From Casimicrobiaceae bacterium (GTDB taxonomy: Bacteria > Pseudomonadota > Gammaproteobacteria > Burkholderiales > Casimicrobiaceae), in the NCBI GenBank assembly GCA_026646885.1, contig JAPKHK010000011.1, positions 62,001-126,000 of the forward strand: a stretch of 64,000 nucleotides of DNA, written 5' to 3'. The position numbers were made by a program, and so were the translations under genes. Below the pieces are notes generated by a model. That model did not search any database, had not been told where the DNA came from, and saw nothing but the letters and a program-made list of their open reading frames with translations. Positions 8,859-18,200 of this stretch are shown here, one piece after another. Positions within the stretch are counted from its first letter, which is position 1. Every line of letters begins with the position of its first letter.

Positions 8859-8868
8859 GGAGTGCCCC

Positions 8869-8897
8869 GCAATTGTCTGTGCAATTGCGTTATTGTA
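8869..8897 (-). promoter_or_regulatory. Putative promoter -10 and direct-repeat operator of the restriction operon
   Basis: On the minus strand a -10-like TACAAT (8892-8897) is followed by two copies of GCAATTG starting at plus positions 8869 and 8881, exactly 12 bp apart. Each contains the palindromic core CAATTG. They sit between the -10 box and the ATG at 8858, where a repressor would block initiation. Short repeats one helical turn apart are what ribbon-helix-helix proteins usually bind. No good -35 box was found. Confidence 0.45.
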
Positions 8898-8954
8898 CGG
8901 GCATCCAGTAAGTGAATCCAGTCGGATGATCTGCAGACCCGCTCCGGTCACCCA

Positions 8955-9431
8955 TCAGACGCTGACCGCTCCCAGGGGAAGCAAGAACGCAGCTTCCGCT
9001 TCCCTCCGGCAGACCAGTCCTGGCAGAACCTTGCCGCCGCCGAAAACCCACCTGCGCAGTTCTCGACCGGCAGCATTCCACTCCCGCTGGTTAACCCGCC
9101 GCCGCAGAGTCGACGTCTGCAGCCGCCCGGCCCCGAGGTTGAACGTGAAGTCCACGATTGCGGCGAGTCGGCCCTCAGGTTCGGTGGCCAGCACCGGGCA
9201 GTAGCGCAGCGTCGCGTTCAGCGCCGTCATGAGGTCGACGGCCAGGTAGCTCTCCGCCTCTGCCTCCGTGATCGGCGGATGCTTCGGATCGCAGAGGTGA
9301 CCGTACCCGATAGTCCAGTAGCCTGCTGGGCAGACGTAGGGATGCGCCCGGCCAGGATCGACCCTCGGCACCCGATGGAACCCCTCGAAGCGCTTTGCGA
9401 GATCGATGGCCGCCTGTGGCACCGCGATCAC
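8955..9431 (-). CDS. Phage endolysin, T4-lysozyme-like (158 aa)
   Basis: Muramidase that cleaves peptidoglycan at the end of the lytic cycle. The lysozyme core is clear: catalytic Glu in KRFEGFH near residue 16, then YVCPAGYWTIGYGH (the conserved Cys/Asp and Thr positions of the E-x8-(D/C)-x5-T arrangement), followed by FNLGAGRLQTSTLRRRVN and RRWVFGGGKVLPGLVCRR. No signal peptide, so it relies on the holin. It starts with GTG at 9431, overlapping the holin stop (GTGA). It is the last recognisable phage gene on this side; the restriction operon starts about 100 bases further on in the same direction. Confidence 0.9.
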   Translation of the reverse strand: MIAVPQAAIDLAKRFEGFHRVPRVDPGRAHPYVCPAGYWTIGYGHLCDPKHPPITEAEAESYLAVDLMTALNATLRYCPVLATEPEGRLAAIVDFTFNLGAGRLQTSTLRRRVNQREWNAAGRELRRWVFGGGKVLPGLVCRREAEAAFLLPLGAVSV

Positions 9432-9904
9432 GACCGCACCCGGTCAAACACGCGCCCCAGGAACCAGAAGTTCAGCACGCCGGCCCACAGCGCCTGATCG
9501 GCCTCGGTCCAGGCGTGCAGGATTGCAGCGCCCCAATCGGCCCCGCCCGACATCACCCCGACGAACGCCGCCGTCTTCGCTGCGCAGTACAGCGCCATGA
9601 ACCAGTAGGTGATCACCGGGCGAACGCTGATGGACAGCGCATCGGCCCAGCGAACGCCCGACCGCTGGCCTTGGGCTGCGACCGCCTCGCGCAGCGTCTC
9701 GATGGCGCCAACGTTCCAGGCTGCATCTGCGCCGGCGCCGATCTCCGACATGCGCTGGGCGCCGCGCAGCTTCTCGAATTCCAGCGCCTTGTCCTGCATC
9801 GCCAGCTCGTGGCCGCGCTCGCCCCTGCGGTCCAGCCACTTCAGGACCTCGGGTGCCAAACGGAACGCCCCGCCGAGGAGGCCTCCAAGCAGGGTCTCGA
9901 TCAT
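9428..9904 (-). CDS. Holin, 3TM gene-transfer-release type (158 aa)
   Basis: Probable membrane holin of the lysis cassette. An N-terminal amphipathic region (LLGGLLGGAFRLAPEVLKWLDRR) and a charged helix (ELAMQDKALEFEKLR) precede hydrophobic segments around residues 95-145 (VRPVITYWFMALYCAAKTAAFVGVM, WAGVLNFWFLG). The order LAPE...ERRGERGHE...RPVITYWF is characteristic of the family with three transmembrane segments described for gene-transfer-agent release. The gene overlaps both neighbours by four bases and is immediately followed by the lysozyme, the expected arrangement. The second half being membrane-embedded is inference from hydrophobicity. Confidence 0.8.
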   Translation of the reverse strand: MIETLLGGLLGGAFRLAPEVLKWLDRRGERGHELAMQDKALEFEKLRGAQRMSEIGAGADAAWNVGAIETLREAVAAQGQRSGVRWADALSISVRPVITYWFMALYCAAKTAAFVGVMSGGADWGAAILHAWTEADQALWAGVLNFWFLGRVFDRVRS

Positions 9905-10200
9905 TGGCCGCTCCCCATCAGCCTCAGCTTGATGGCGGCGCCCACCAGGAGAGCCGCCAAGATGCCGGTCGTGATGACCTTGATGACGGTCTGCCAGGCG
10001 GTGCGCCGGGCGTCGCGCCAGGCTTCCAGCAGGTCGCGCAACTCGTGGATGTCGCGCGCCGCGTGGCTGCTCTCCAGCCCCAGGTGCGACAGCGCTCGCT
10101 CCGCACCGCGCTCGGCGGCACGGTCGAGCAGATCGTCGAAGTCCTCCTTGCGCATCAGGAGCATGTTCTCGACCAGGGTCGGTTGTTCGGGTTCAGACAT
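9901..10200 (-). CDS. Small phage membrane protein, DUF6127-like (99 aa)
   Basis: The N-terminal two thirds is a charged helix (MRKEDFDDLLDRAAERGAERAL, then DIHELRDLLEAWRDARRTAW). The C-terminus has one hydrophobic segment, ITTGILAALLVGAAI. This resembles DUF6127 proteins found next to holins in prophages. It may be a holin accessory or spanin-like protein, but no function is established here. The ATG at 10200 is preceded by a strong GGAGG, and the frame overlaps the holin start by four bases. It begins just after a terminator-like hairpin, so it opens the lysis cassette. Confidence 0.7.
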   Translation of the reverse strand: MSEPEQPTLVENMLLMRKEDFDDLLDRAAERGAERALSHLGLESSHAARDIHELRDLLEAWRDARRTAWQTVIKVITTGILAALLVGAAIKLRLMGSGQ

Positions 10201-10211
10201 AGAAGCCTCCA

Positions 10212-10252
10212 GAAAAACGAAGCCCGCCCAGCGCGTATGCAACTGGGCGGGC
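10212..10252 (-). terminator. Rho-independent terminator between tail and lysis genes
   Basis: On the minus strand a perfect 10-bp stem (GCCCGCCCAG with CTGGGCGGGC, plus positions 10222-10231 and 10243-10252) and an 11-base loop are followed by TTCGTTTTT. It lies between the 73-aa gene and the first lysis gene. It could attenuate late transcription before lysis. Confidence 0.75.
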
Positions 10253-10276
10253 CTCAAGGGATGAATCAGCGGTAAG

Positions 10277-10498
10277 TCAGATCTCGATGAGTTCGAGCGG
10301 CAGGCTGGGGGCGACGGCTTCGACGGTGCCATCGCGCACAAACACCTTCTGCCCGAGACCGGCGGCGCCACGTGCCTTCACGACGCCACCACCGGGCAGT
10401 TGAACGGTGACGACGCCGGCGCCGATCTCGGTCACCGTCCCGGCCTGCAGCGGCGCGTCGGGCAGCAGTTGGCGGAACTGCTCGTAGACGTTATGCAT
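10277..10498 (-). CDS. Small phage protein of the tail region (73 aa)
   Basis: Short beta-rich protein (GTVTEIGAGVVTVQLPGGGVVKARG, VFVRDGTVEAVAPSLPLELIEI), with the look of an SH3- or OB-like barrel. The start overlaps the end of the 655-aa tail gene by eight bases, so it belongs to the same operon. It is the last gene before the terminator hairpin. No family recognised; a small structural or tail-tip chaperone role is possible but unsupported. Confidence 0.6.
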   Translation of the reverse strand: MHNVYEQFRQLLPDAPLQAGTVTEIGAGVVTVQLPGGGVVKARGAAGLGQKVFVRDGTVEAVAPSLPLELIEI

Positions 10499-12458
10499 AG
10501 GCCTGCACCCCCAGCGTCTGCCAGACCTCGGGGAACCCGGCCTGTACCTGGGTGGCCCGCACCAGCCCGAGCCGAGTCACGCTGCCGTCCTGGTACTCGA
10601 CGAAGGCCCCCGGCTCGATGATTCCGGTCTCCGCCAGCACGGGCAGGCGCAGGCTCACTTCGATCTGGCGGCCGGTGTCGGACAGGATCGCGATGCCGCG
10701 CTGACGGGCAGCAGGCGCTTCGGTGATCAGTGCGTCCACGACCATCGGCGCCAGCACGTCGCCTGCGGTACCGGCGCGCGTGACCTGGCCGAGTACGCCG
10801 ACCTCCTGACCGGAGACGAACACCCGGTTGTAGGCCGGCTTCTCCAGCCAGCGCAGGGACTCGCGGGCCACCGCGTCCACGGGCAGCACGAAGTCGGGGG
10901 TGACGGAGCCCCAAGCCCACGGCGCTACCGGGTAGCGATGGCGAACACGCAGCGTCTGCGCGGTCGGATGGGGCATCAGGTAGCCGCCCGCAGCGCCCGC
11001 AATGGCGGCCAGGGCATCGATCCACGTCCCCTGGTGGGCAAACGCGCCGGCCGGGACATTCCAGTCGGTCAGGCCCCAATCGACGGACCAGCCAAGCGGC
11101 ACACCGTTGACGGTCAGCACGTCGTCCATCAGCTGCCGCGCCGTGCGGCCCTCGGCGTTCGAGAAGGTCATCACCGGCGCGTAGGGTGCGGCCAGGACGG
11201 CGTTGCGCCCTCGGCCCGAGATGCGGATGCTGGCGTCGCCGAATGTGCGCTCGCGGCTGATGTTCTCGGCCAGCACCCGGAAGGCCGTGCCGTTCACGCT
11301 GGCCAGCAGTTCCACCGGACCGGACGCTGCGCCAGGGTCGACCAAGGACTCGGCACTCGCTGGCAGTGACGCCTCGAAGCCCCAGGTCCAGGACGCCGCA
11401 TCCAGTGACAGCGACAGGTTGAACACCGGCACCTCCGCGCCATCAGGCACGCGGTGCAGGGTCACGTTGTTGATCACGAAGTACAGCCTCCGAATGGGAA
11501 CGACCACCGGCTCCCCTGTCGGGGGCGTGGTGTTGTGGTTCTCACAGATGAACAGCAGTTGGCCATCGGTCGCGGCCAGCGCGGCAAACAGCAAGGCCGT
11601 GCTCGGCGTGTAGCACGGCGTCGTCGGTGGCGGCACCGGGATCACCAGCAAGCTGATCCCTGGAGGTGGCGGTACCGCTTCCTGATACCGACTACGCCAG
11701 CCGCGCAGTGCAGCCCGCGCGCTCTGGAAGTCCGAGCCCTGGCCCCGCGCGACCTTCCGTCCGCCTTGCCAGAAACTCAGCCGGTTCGCGCGCTTGCTGC
11801 GGTCGCCGTCCTGATGCCGGAAGTGCGTGGCATCGCGGACCGCACCGGCGTTCTGGAACAGGCCCTCGCGGACCATCTCGAGGTGCGTGGCGATCTGGTG
11901 CCGCAGCCACGTCGCGTCCCGCAAGGGCGTGGCGTCCTGGTGGTGTGCTCGACGCTGCTCGCGCGAAGCCGACAACACCGGCGGCAGCCGGTGCGCGATG
12001 CCCTGCGGCCGGGCGGTCGTCGCCCGCCAAGGCGAGCCCCAGCCCGAGGGCTTGGCATTCGCGTCCTGTTGGCCATGCTTCGGCCCATCCTCGGTGCGCC
12101 CAGCCACGTGCCAGGGGTGCTCAGTCTGGCCGACGGTCGGGCGCTGGGTGCGCGAGTCGTACCGCACCTCACCGGCGAACACCACGCCGGGCAGGATCGC
12201 GCCCTGGGCGTCACCTACGTCCAGCGGCACACTCGGGCGCAGCAGCACCGAGCTCACCGTGAGCGCCGGAAGTTGCGCCAGCAGTTCAACCCGAACGGGC
12301 GGAATGAACTTGATGGCGACGCCCGGCAAGGGCAGGACGGCCTGGACCGTCAGGTCATTGCGAGGCGGGACGTAGTCCGCACCGAACAACAGGTCCGCGT
12401 CGGTGGGTGCTGGCCGGTCGAACCGCAGTTGGATCTGCAGCGACCCGGAATCTGGCAT
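10491..12458 (-). CDS. Phage tail-tip/baseplate-like protein (655 aa)
   Basis: Large virion protein of the tail-tip region, probably part of the hub or central fibre. Three parts can be seen. Residues 1-110 are beta-rich and hydrophobic (VKFIPPVRVELLAQLPAL). Residues about 110-270 form a very basic His/Gln/Arg-rich segment with repeated RDATxxRHQ units. Residues 290-655 form a globular part including VVPIRRLYFVINNVTLHRVPDG, TFSNAEGRTARQLMDDVL and a late AAIAGAAGGYLMPH segment. The last part looks like hub domains of siphophages that thread DNA. It is followed by a short overlapping gene and preceded by a 131-aa gene. Role by position and size; confidence in virion location is good, in exact function low. 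Confidence 0.6.
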   Translation of the reverse strand: MPDSGSLQIQLRFDRPAPTDADLLFGADYVPPRNDLTVQAVLPLPGVAIKFIPPVRVELLAQLPALTVSSVLLRPSVPLDVGDAQGAILPGVVFAGEVRYDSRTQRPTVGQTEHPWHVAGRTEDGPKHGQQDANAKPSGWGSPWRATTARPQGIAHRLPPVLSASREQRRAHHQDATPLRDATWLRHQIATHLEMVREGLFQNAGAVRDATHFRHQDGDRSKRANRLSFWQGGRKVARGQGSDFQSARAALRGWRSRYQEAVPPPPGISLLVIPVPPPTTPCYTPSTALLFAALAATDGQLLFICENHNTTPPTGEPVVVPIRRLYFVINNVTLHRVPDGAEVPVFNLSLSLDAASWTWGFEASLPASAESLVDPGAASGPVELLASVNGTAFRVLAENISRERTFGDASIRISGRGRNAVLAAPYAPVMTFSNAEGRTARQLMDDVLTVNGVPLGWSVDWGLTDWNVPAGAFAHQGTWIDALAAIAGAAGGYLMPHPTAQTLRVRHRYPVAPWAWGSVTPDFVLPVDAVARESLRWLEKPAYNRVFVSGQEVGVLGQVTRAGTAGDVLAPMVVDALITEAPAARQRGIAILSDTGRQIEVSLRLPVLAETGIIEPGAFVEYQDGSVTRLGLVRATQVQAGFPEVWQTLGVQAYA

Positions 12459-12475
12459 GTCGTCAGCCCACGAAT

Positions 12476-12871
12476 TCAGCCCAGGATGGCCGACACCATG
12501 CGAGCGTCGCCACCCAGGTACAGCGTGGTGCTGGCCAGCTTCACATCGCCGTTGCCGTCGGTGCCGCTGCAGTCCAGATCGAGCGCCGTGACGTCATCGC
12601 CATTGACCAGTCGGGCCCAGGTAGCGATGCCGCTGGCGGTGATGAGGCCGTCCTCCTGCTGCGTCAGCGTCAGCAGTCCGCTTGAGATCGTGCCCGCGGG
12701 CTTGGTCAGACGGATCTCGACCAGCACCGCGCTGGTGGGTGTCGTGGCCGGCGTCGCCGGGCGCGTACCGCCGTAGATGCGCAGGCGTGCCGGGTTGCTG
12801 CCTGCATCCAGGAAGTTCAGCGTGCCGGCGAGTCGGGCCTCGTTGTGTTCGACGGTGATGGCGACGGTCAT
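12476..12871 (-). CDS. Small tail-region protein (131 aa)
   Basis: Beta-rich protein with no membrane segments (NEARLAGTLNFLDAGSNPARLRIYGG, VLVEIRLTKPAGTISSGLLTL, VKLASTTLYLGGDARM). The pattern resembles small phage proteins that sit beside tail fibres. The start overlaps the stop of the 361-aa gene by four bases. I do not recognise a family or function. The composition matches the surrounding virion genes, so it is likely structural. Confidence 0.6.
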   Translation of the reverse strand: MTVAITVEHNEARLAGTLNFLDAGSNPARLRIYGGTRPATPATTPTSAVLVEIRLTKPAGTISSGLLTLTQQEDGLITASGIATWARLVNGDDVTALDLDCSGTDGNGDVKLASTTLYLGGDARMVSAILG

Positions 12872-13953
12872 GGCATCAACTGCGGCTGCAGGTTGTCCGC
12901 GATCACGGCGCGGTACAGGTGCTTGTGGTCGTAGCTGACGACCGTGTAGCGCTGGGTCGGATCGATGACCTCGAAGCGATAGTCCCCATTGGCATCACTC
13001 CAGGTCTCAGCCACCAGCAAGCGCGTGTTCTCGCTGATGAGCTGGACGCGCCGCTCCAGCGGCTGGTCGGGGATGCCCTTCTCCTTGACCGTGCCCGCGA
13101 TCACGCCGACGCCGCTGAAGTGGATGTTCTTGCGACCGGACGGGATCGCTCGGAAGTGGCGGTCGTAGACGCCCGGTTCGCTCCATCGCTCGGACGCCGG
13201 GCTGTTCAGGCGCATCAGTTCGCACTCTGCGTTGACGCCGATGTTGGCCGCAGGGCTGGGCAGCACCGAGGTGGAGCCGCCCGTCAGCGGCTGCAGGTCG
13301 TCCGCAGCGTTGACCCCGACCGCAGCAGGAAACGCAGGCAGGCCCGATGGCGTGTCGCCCGCGATGGCATGGATGCGCGCGGTCGCGCCGTAGAGGAACA
13401 CGCCCGGCACCAGCTTGCCCCGGTACGTCGCGTCCGCCACCTGGAAGAGCACGACACCACCGGCCGAGAACTGGATCAGGCGCGTCCACGGCACGCCGTT
13501 CGCATCCGGCGCACCGGTAATCACCTCGCAGCGCAGGACCCGGCGCTGTCCGACGTTGTAGGTCGGCGCCACGCTGGCGCTGCCGGCCATCGGCCTGGCG
13601 CCGTCGTTGACACTGCCAGTCACCGCCGCGCCGTCGCCGAATCCACTGCTCCACCGCGACACGCTCCAGGCGCCGTCAAGATGTGCGAAGCGGTAGCCCT
13701 CGGCGGCGTTGCCGGTGGTCATCCACAGGCCGACGTGCTTGCGCGCACTCGGGTCGGTCAACAGTTCGATGTCGGCCTCGAACCAGAAGTCGCCGTTCGC
13801 CGCTTCGTTGAAGCGCAGGATCGATTGCGTGGTCGACGCCGAGACATCGATGGACTGCTGCGCGCTGTTGTGGCTGGCGGACATCCCACCGAGCACGGTG
13901 GTGTAGCCCGACGCTGGCGCCGAGGCGAAGGTGTCGTTGAGCGGATAGCCCAT
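12868..13953 (-). CDS. Tail-region protein with lectin-like and Cna-B-like parts (361 aa)
   Basis: The N-terminal part (about 1-200) has strands resembling a concanavalin/LamG-type jelly roll (GDFWFEADIELLTDPSARKHVGLWM, then RLIQFSAGGVVLFQVADATYRG). The C-terminal 80 residues (GVGVIAGTVKEKGIPDQPLERRVQLI, DANGDYRFEVIDPTQRYTVVSYD) match the pattern of carboxypeptidase-regulatory/Cna-B-like domains that occur as stalks in surface and phage-tail proteins. It probably contributes to host recognition. It sits between two other virion-like genes with overlaps or gaps of a few bases. Domain assignments are by pattern only. Confidence 0.6.
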   Translation of the reverse strand: MGYPLNDTFASAPASGYTTVLGGMSASHNSAQQSIDVSASTTQSILRFNEAANGDFWFEADIELLTDPSARKHVGLWMTTGNAAEGYRFAHLDGAWSVSRWSSGFGDGAAVTGSVNDGARPMAGSASVAPTYNVGQRRVLRCEVITGAPDANGVPWTRLIQFSAGGVVLFQVADATYRGKLVPGVFLYGATARIHAIAGDTPSGLPAFPAAVGVNAADDLQPLTGGSTSVLPSPAANIGVNAECELMRLNSPASERWSEPGVYDRHFRAIPSGRKNIHFSGVGVIAGTVKEKGIPDQPLERRVQLISENTRLLVAETWSDANGDYRFEVIDPTQRYTVVSYDHKHLYRAVIADNLQPQLMP

Positions 13954-13956
13954 CGA

Positions 13957-15228
13957 TCACCTCCAGGGCCCGGTGATGTCGAAGGCGATCTGCGCGCCCT
14001 CGGTCTCGGAGCTGTACTGGGTGCGGACCAGCAGGAAGCGCTTGCCTGCTTGGCCGACCACGTTGTCGACGATGGTCTGGTCGCTGTAGGGCCGGTCCTG
14101 CGGCATCCAGAGCATCCCGGGCATCAGTCCACGGATATGACCGTCCTCCTGACGCACGTAGGTTGGCAGCAACCACAGGCTGTAGTCCGCGCCGTTCGGA
14201 AACGGCGTTGGCCCGCGGCCGCAGATCTGCTGCCCGTTGTTGGTGTTGAGCGAGGTGAGGCCGAAGCGGACCGGATTGCCCAGCTGCGTGTGGTTGCGCA
14301 GCAGCACCTTGCCAGCGAAGTCGAGCGACGACACCAGACCGTAGCCGTTGAACTGACTCGGGTAGTTGGTGTAGCTGCTACTGCTGTTGCTCCAGTAGAC
14401 GTCTTCGGCGCACAGCACGGTGGCGTAGTTGTCGCCCGGCTTGAAGCTCGTGATGTCGCCGAAGCAGTAGGAGCTGCGTCCGTACCAGCCATACCCCGCC
14501 GCGTTGCTGCAGAACAGGAAGAACAGCCGGTCGTCACCGACCAGGACCCAATTGCGGTTGCCGCCACCGTTGTCGCCGGAGTTGTCGTAGCCGGCCTGGC
14601 GCGCGTGGTACCACTTGTACCAACCCCACTGGTTGGCCGCGACCTGCTTCCAGTTCTGAGTTGGGTTGTTCGGGTCGTAGGGAGCCTGGGCACCGACGAT
14701 GGTGTCGATGTCGGCCAGGTCCTCCACGATGCCAACGTTCGCCCACTTGGCCCAGGACGTGGTGTAGCCCGGCGTCTTGAGGCTGTTGTCGATCAGCAGC
14801 AGGTTCTGCGGCGACTGTGGGTTCTTGCTTCGGTAGGCCGCCTTGTTCGTTCCGGCAAACGGCTTCTCCCAGCCGAGCGGCGCCACCTTGGCGCTCAGGC
14901 TGGACGTGGTCGTCGCGGGTGATGCCGGCGTGCCCGTTACTGCGAAGGTGAAGGTGGTGGTGGTCGTCGTCAGGACGCGGAACTGCCCGTTGTAGTCGGG
15001 CTGCTCAGCCCCGGCGATAAGCACCACTTGATCTGGGCGGTAGGCATGTCCGGAGGAGATGGTGGCCGTGGCGATGCCGCCCACCGAGGTGAGCGTGTCG
15101 ATGGCCTTCAACGCGAAGCCGTTGACCAGGCAGGCGTCGAGCATGCTCACCAGATCGCCCCAGTTGTTGGCGATCTGAGGCGCGCCGGTCATGCCGCTGT
15201 TGAAGTACTTGACGGTGAGATCAGGCAT
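13957..15228 (-). CDS. Phage tail protein, possible receptor-binding (423 aa)
   Basis: Begins LTVKYFNSGMTGAPQIANNWGDLVSML, a start seen in tail proteins of lambdoid prophages that lie after the large tail-tip gene. The rest is rich in Tyr, Trp, Asn, Gly and Ser (for example NWVLVGDDRLFFLFCSNAAGYGWYG), typical of trimeric fibre or carbohydrate-binding regions. No enzyme motif is visible. It has a short spacing to the 1195-aa gene and abuts the 361-aa gene. Host-recognition role is inference from composition and location. Confidence 0.6.
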   Translation of the reverse strand: MPDLTVKYFNSGMTGAPQIANNWGDLVSMLDACLVNGFALKAIDTLTSVGGIATATISSGHAYRPDQVVLIAGAEQPDYNGQFRVLTTTTTTFTFAVTGTPASPATTTSSLSAKVAPLGWEKPFAGTNKAAYRSKNPQSPQNLLLIDNSLKTPGYTTSWAKWANVGIVEDLADIDTIVGAQAPYDPNNPTQNWKQVAANQWGWYKWYHARQAGYDNSGDNGGGNRNWVLVGDDRLFFLFCSNAAGYGWYGRSSYCFGDITSFKPGDNYATVLCAEDVYWSNSSSSYTNYPSQFNGYGLVSSLDFAGKVLLRNHTQLGNPVRFGLTSLNTNNGQQICGRGPTPFPNGADYSLWLLPTYVRQEDGHIRGLMPGMLWMPQDRPYSDQTIVDNVVGQAGKRFLLVRTQYSSETEGAQIAFDITGPWR

Positions 15229-15251
15229 GTCGTGAGTTCCAGTCTGCGAGT

Positions 15252-18200
15252 TCAGGGGGTATCAACGTCGCCGCGGATCAGCAGCGTGAAGTTGTCGTCG
15301 GGCACGCTCTCCGGGCCCTGCTGAACGGTGCGCACCACCCACACCGGGAACTGCGCGCCGATGGTGTTGAAGCGCAGCACGTTGCCGGTCGCCCAGCCGT
15401 TGCCCCAGCCGAGCGCGGGGAGGTGGAAGTACGGGACACCGGTCGCCGGGTTGTTCGGCGCGCAGTCGGCGCTGGTGTTGCCGGTGGCGATGACGCCCAC
15501 GTTCTCGCCGATCACCTCGAACGAGGTGTTGTTGGTGAAGCGCACGATCCAGCGCTCGGTCAACGCGCCGCGATTGGTCACCTGGATTGGGTATTGCGTG
15601 TTGTTGAACGTCGCGGTGGCGGCACTGCCCACCAGCGCGTCCGACCAGGCGCCGTTCCATGTGCCCTGATCGAACACCAGACTGACCCGGGCGAAGAGAT
15701 CTCCCGCGATCAGGGCGCTGGAGACAAAGCTCCCGGACGCCGGATCGCCTGGAGGCGCAACCGGGTACTCGTGCGTCAGCGCCCGCGTGAAGCTGATCTC
15801 GCCGCTGATCTGCACGTCGCGCACGACGGCCATGTCCTCGACGCGGTGCTCGATGGTCACCGGTTGGCTGTAGCCGGAGACATCGCTGAAGGTGACGGTG
15901 CCGGCTTCCAGGTCAGCGGTGTAGCCGGTGTGGATCACCACGCCGTCGTGGCCGACCACGCGCACGCGAGACAGGCGGACCCGCGCGCAGTTGATGGTTT
16001 GCCCGTTGCTGACCGAGGTGGTGATGCGCCCGGTGTGCCCGACCACCGCGAAGCCACCGGGCCGGAAGATCGGCACGCGCCCATCACTGGGCAGGCGAAC
16101 CGGATCGATGCCCAGGAGGTTCGCGTCCAGCGGGAGGTAGCTGTAGGCGACGGCGCTGTAGCGCACGCTGGACGCCGCCACTGGCTCGGGCTTGAAGATC
16201 TTGCCGTCGGTGCCCACCCCTTCGGCGGCATACCAGGGTTCACTCTCGTTGCCGGCTGCGGTGACCATGCGGCCGAAGCGCAGACGGACCAGACCGCTCT
16301 CGTAGTCCACCGCGCCGGTGAGGCCGGTCGCCTCGATTTGGCCGTCGATGCCGGCCGTCACGCTTTGCGTGCCACCCACCGCGCGGGCGAACTGGACGGA
16401 CAGCGACCCCGGGCGCAGCGGTGCAGCGCCGGTGCGGAACACGTACTCGCTGGAGATGTTCTCGCCGACTGTGGTCACGCAACTGGCGCGCGTGATCGCG
16501 TTGTCTGTGCCGGCCGTCCAGGAGGTCAGCGCGACGTCGCCGGAGAGGTAGTTGATCGCGCCGCGCGTGACCCAGCCACTCGGCGTGAACTCGCGCAGGG
16601 TGCCCTGGCCGTTGTCGCCCCAGGGCTGCGCGCCCGCCACGGTCAGTAGCACGGTGCCGGTGACCACTTGCGCATTCACGCCGGGCACCAGCTTGAACGA
16701 GGGCGAGAACGGGATGGTCTCGGTCAGACTGCTCGTGGAGCCGGGGCTGTTGTAGCGCAGCTTCACGAAGCCGGATTCATCGTTCGGGTACACCGACGGC
16801 GCGTCGATGTACGACAGGCCGCTGTAGTTCAGGCGCCAGCGACCCGTGCCGTTGATGGCCACCGCCGTGTAGTTGGGTCTCGGAATCCGGACCGTGACAT
16901 CGGGGTTGAACGCCACCTGACCGGTGGCGTAGTTCACCGTGCCGATGCTGATGCCGTTGAGCACCACGGCGCCGCTGCCGTTGTCGCGGGCGATCTGGAT
17001 GGGATCGCGCCAGATGGACACGGCCACGCCCATCTCCAGCAGCTGCTGGATGGTGTAGGCGCCCAGTACCGCCTCGTCGGTCAAGGTGTTCCACTCGACT
17101 TCGAGGGAACCGGGCTCGATGGCGCCGAGCGTGGCGGTCACCGGCACCTGGCCCGAGCCGTTGCGCGAGGGGTGCGCGAAACTATCCTCCTGCTTCGGGC
17201 CCGCCACGTAGCTGACGGTGAGCAGCGTTCCCACTGCAGGCAGCAAGTTGGGGGCGAACTCCACACGGCTCTGCGCGATGCTCACCCTTCCCGTCGCCGC
17301 CCCGGAGATCTCGCCAGCCGCGCTGGCCGCAGCGGTCTTCGCGCCGTCGTACTCCCAAGACACGCTGAGCGAGCCGGGCTGCACCGCCGTGCCTGTCGGC
17401 GGGTTCAGCACCAGGGTCTGCGATGCCTTGAGGGTCGTCGACGGCTGCTGCGTCTCCTGCGTCGGAACGTTCCAGGTCAGGATGAGCGATGACCCGACGT
17501 CGGGCAGCGCGCCCAGGGTGACCACGAAGGCGCCGGTGTTGCGGTTGACGGTGCCCGCGCCATAGCTGGTGTCGAGACCCTTGAGCGACCCGTTGCCACC
17601 GTCGGACAGCACGTACCAGCGCCCCTGCGCCATGTAGCTGATCGACAGCGTCCCGGGCTGTGGCACCGGCAGCACGGCACCGACATAGGACTGGCTTCTC
17701 GACTCCGGGGTGATCGGAACCTCGGAGCTTTGCGGCGCCCGGAGAATTCGCGCGGCCGGGGTGTAGGTGACAGCCTTGGAACTCGACATCGAGCCCGAGT
17801 TCAGGGTCAGGATGCCGTTGGCGTAGTCGATGGTGCCGATGGTCCCGCTCGCCGTCTTGAGCAGGCCCGCGTCGTCGAAGATCGTGATGCCAGCCGTCTG
17901 GATGGAGAGCGATCCCGGCAAGCAGCCACCCGGCAGGTTGAACGCCACGGTCGGCGTCCAAGCGTGGCTCGCCGTGTAGCTCACCGCCACGGCGCCTGGC
18001 ACCGGCAGACCGGCAGCTGCATACGGCGGCACGAACGAGATCGGCGTCTCGGTCTGCGCGCTCGGCACCAGCTGGGTGTAGATCGAGGCGCCCTTGATGG
18101 TGAAGTCACCAACGGACGCCGCCTGGGTGAGTGGCACCACGCCGACATAGGTGCCGGCGTCGGCCACCACCGTGTCGCGCACCTTGGTGCTGCTGCCGAT

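Noticed and set aside
12919-14922. Long open frame (667 codons) on the plus strand opposite tail genes
   Set aside because: It is antisense to clearly recognisable tail-region genes. High GC leaves long random frames and the product is low-complexity and shows no domain.
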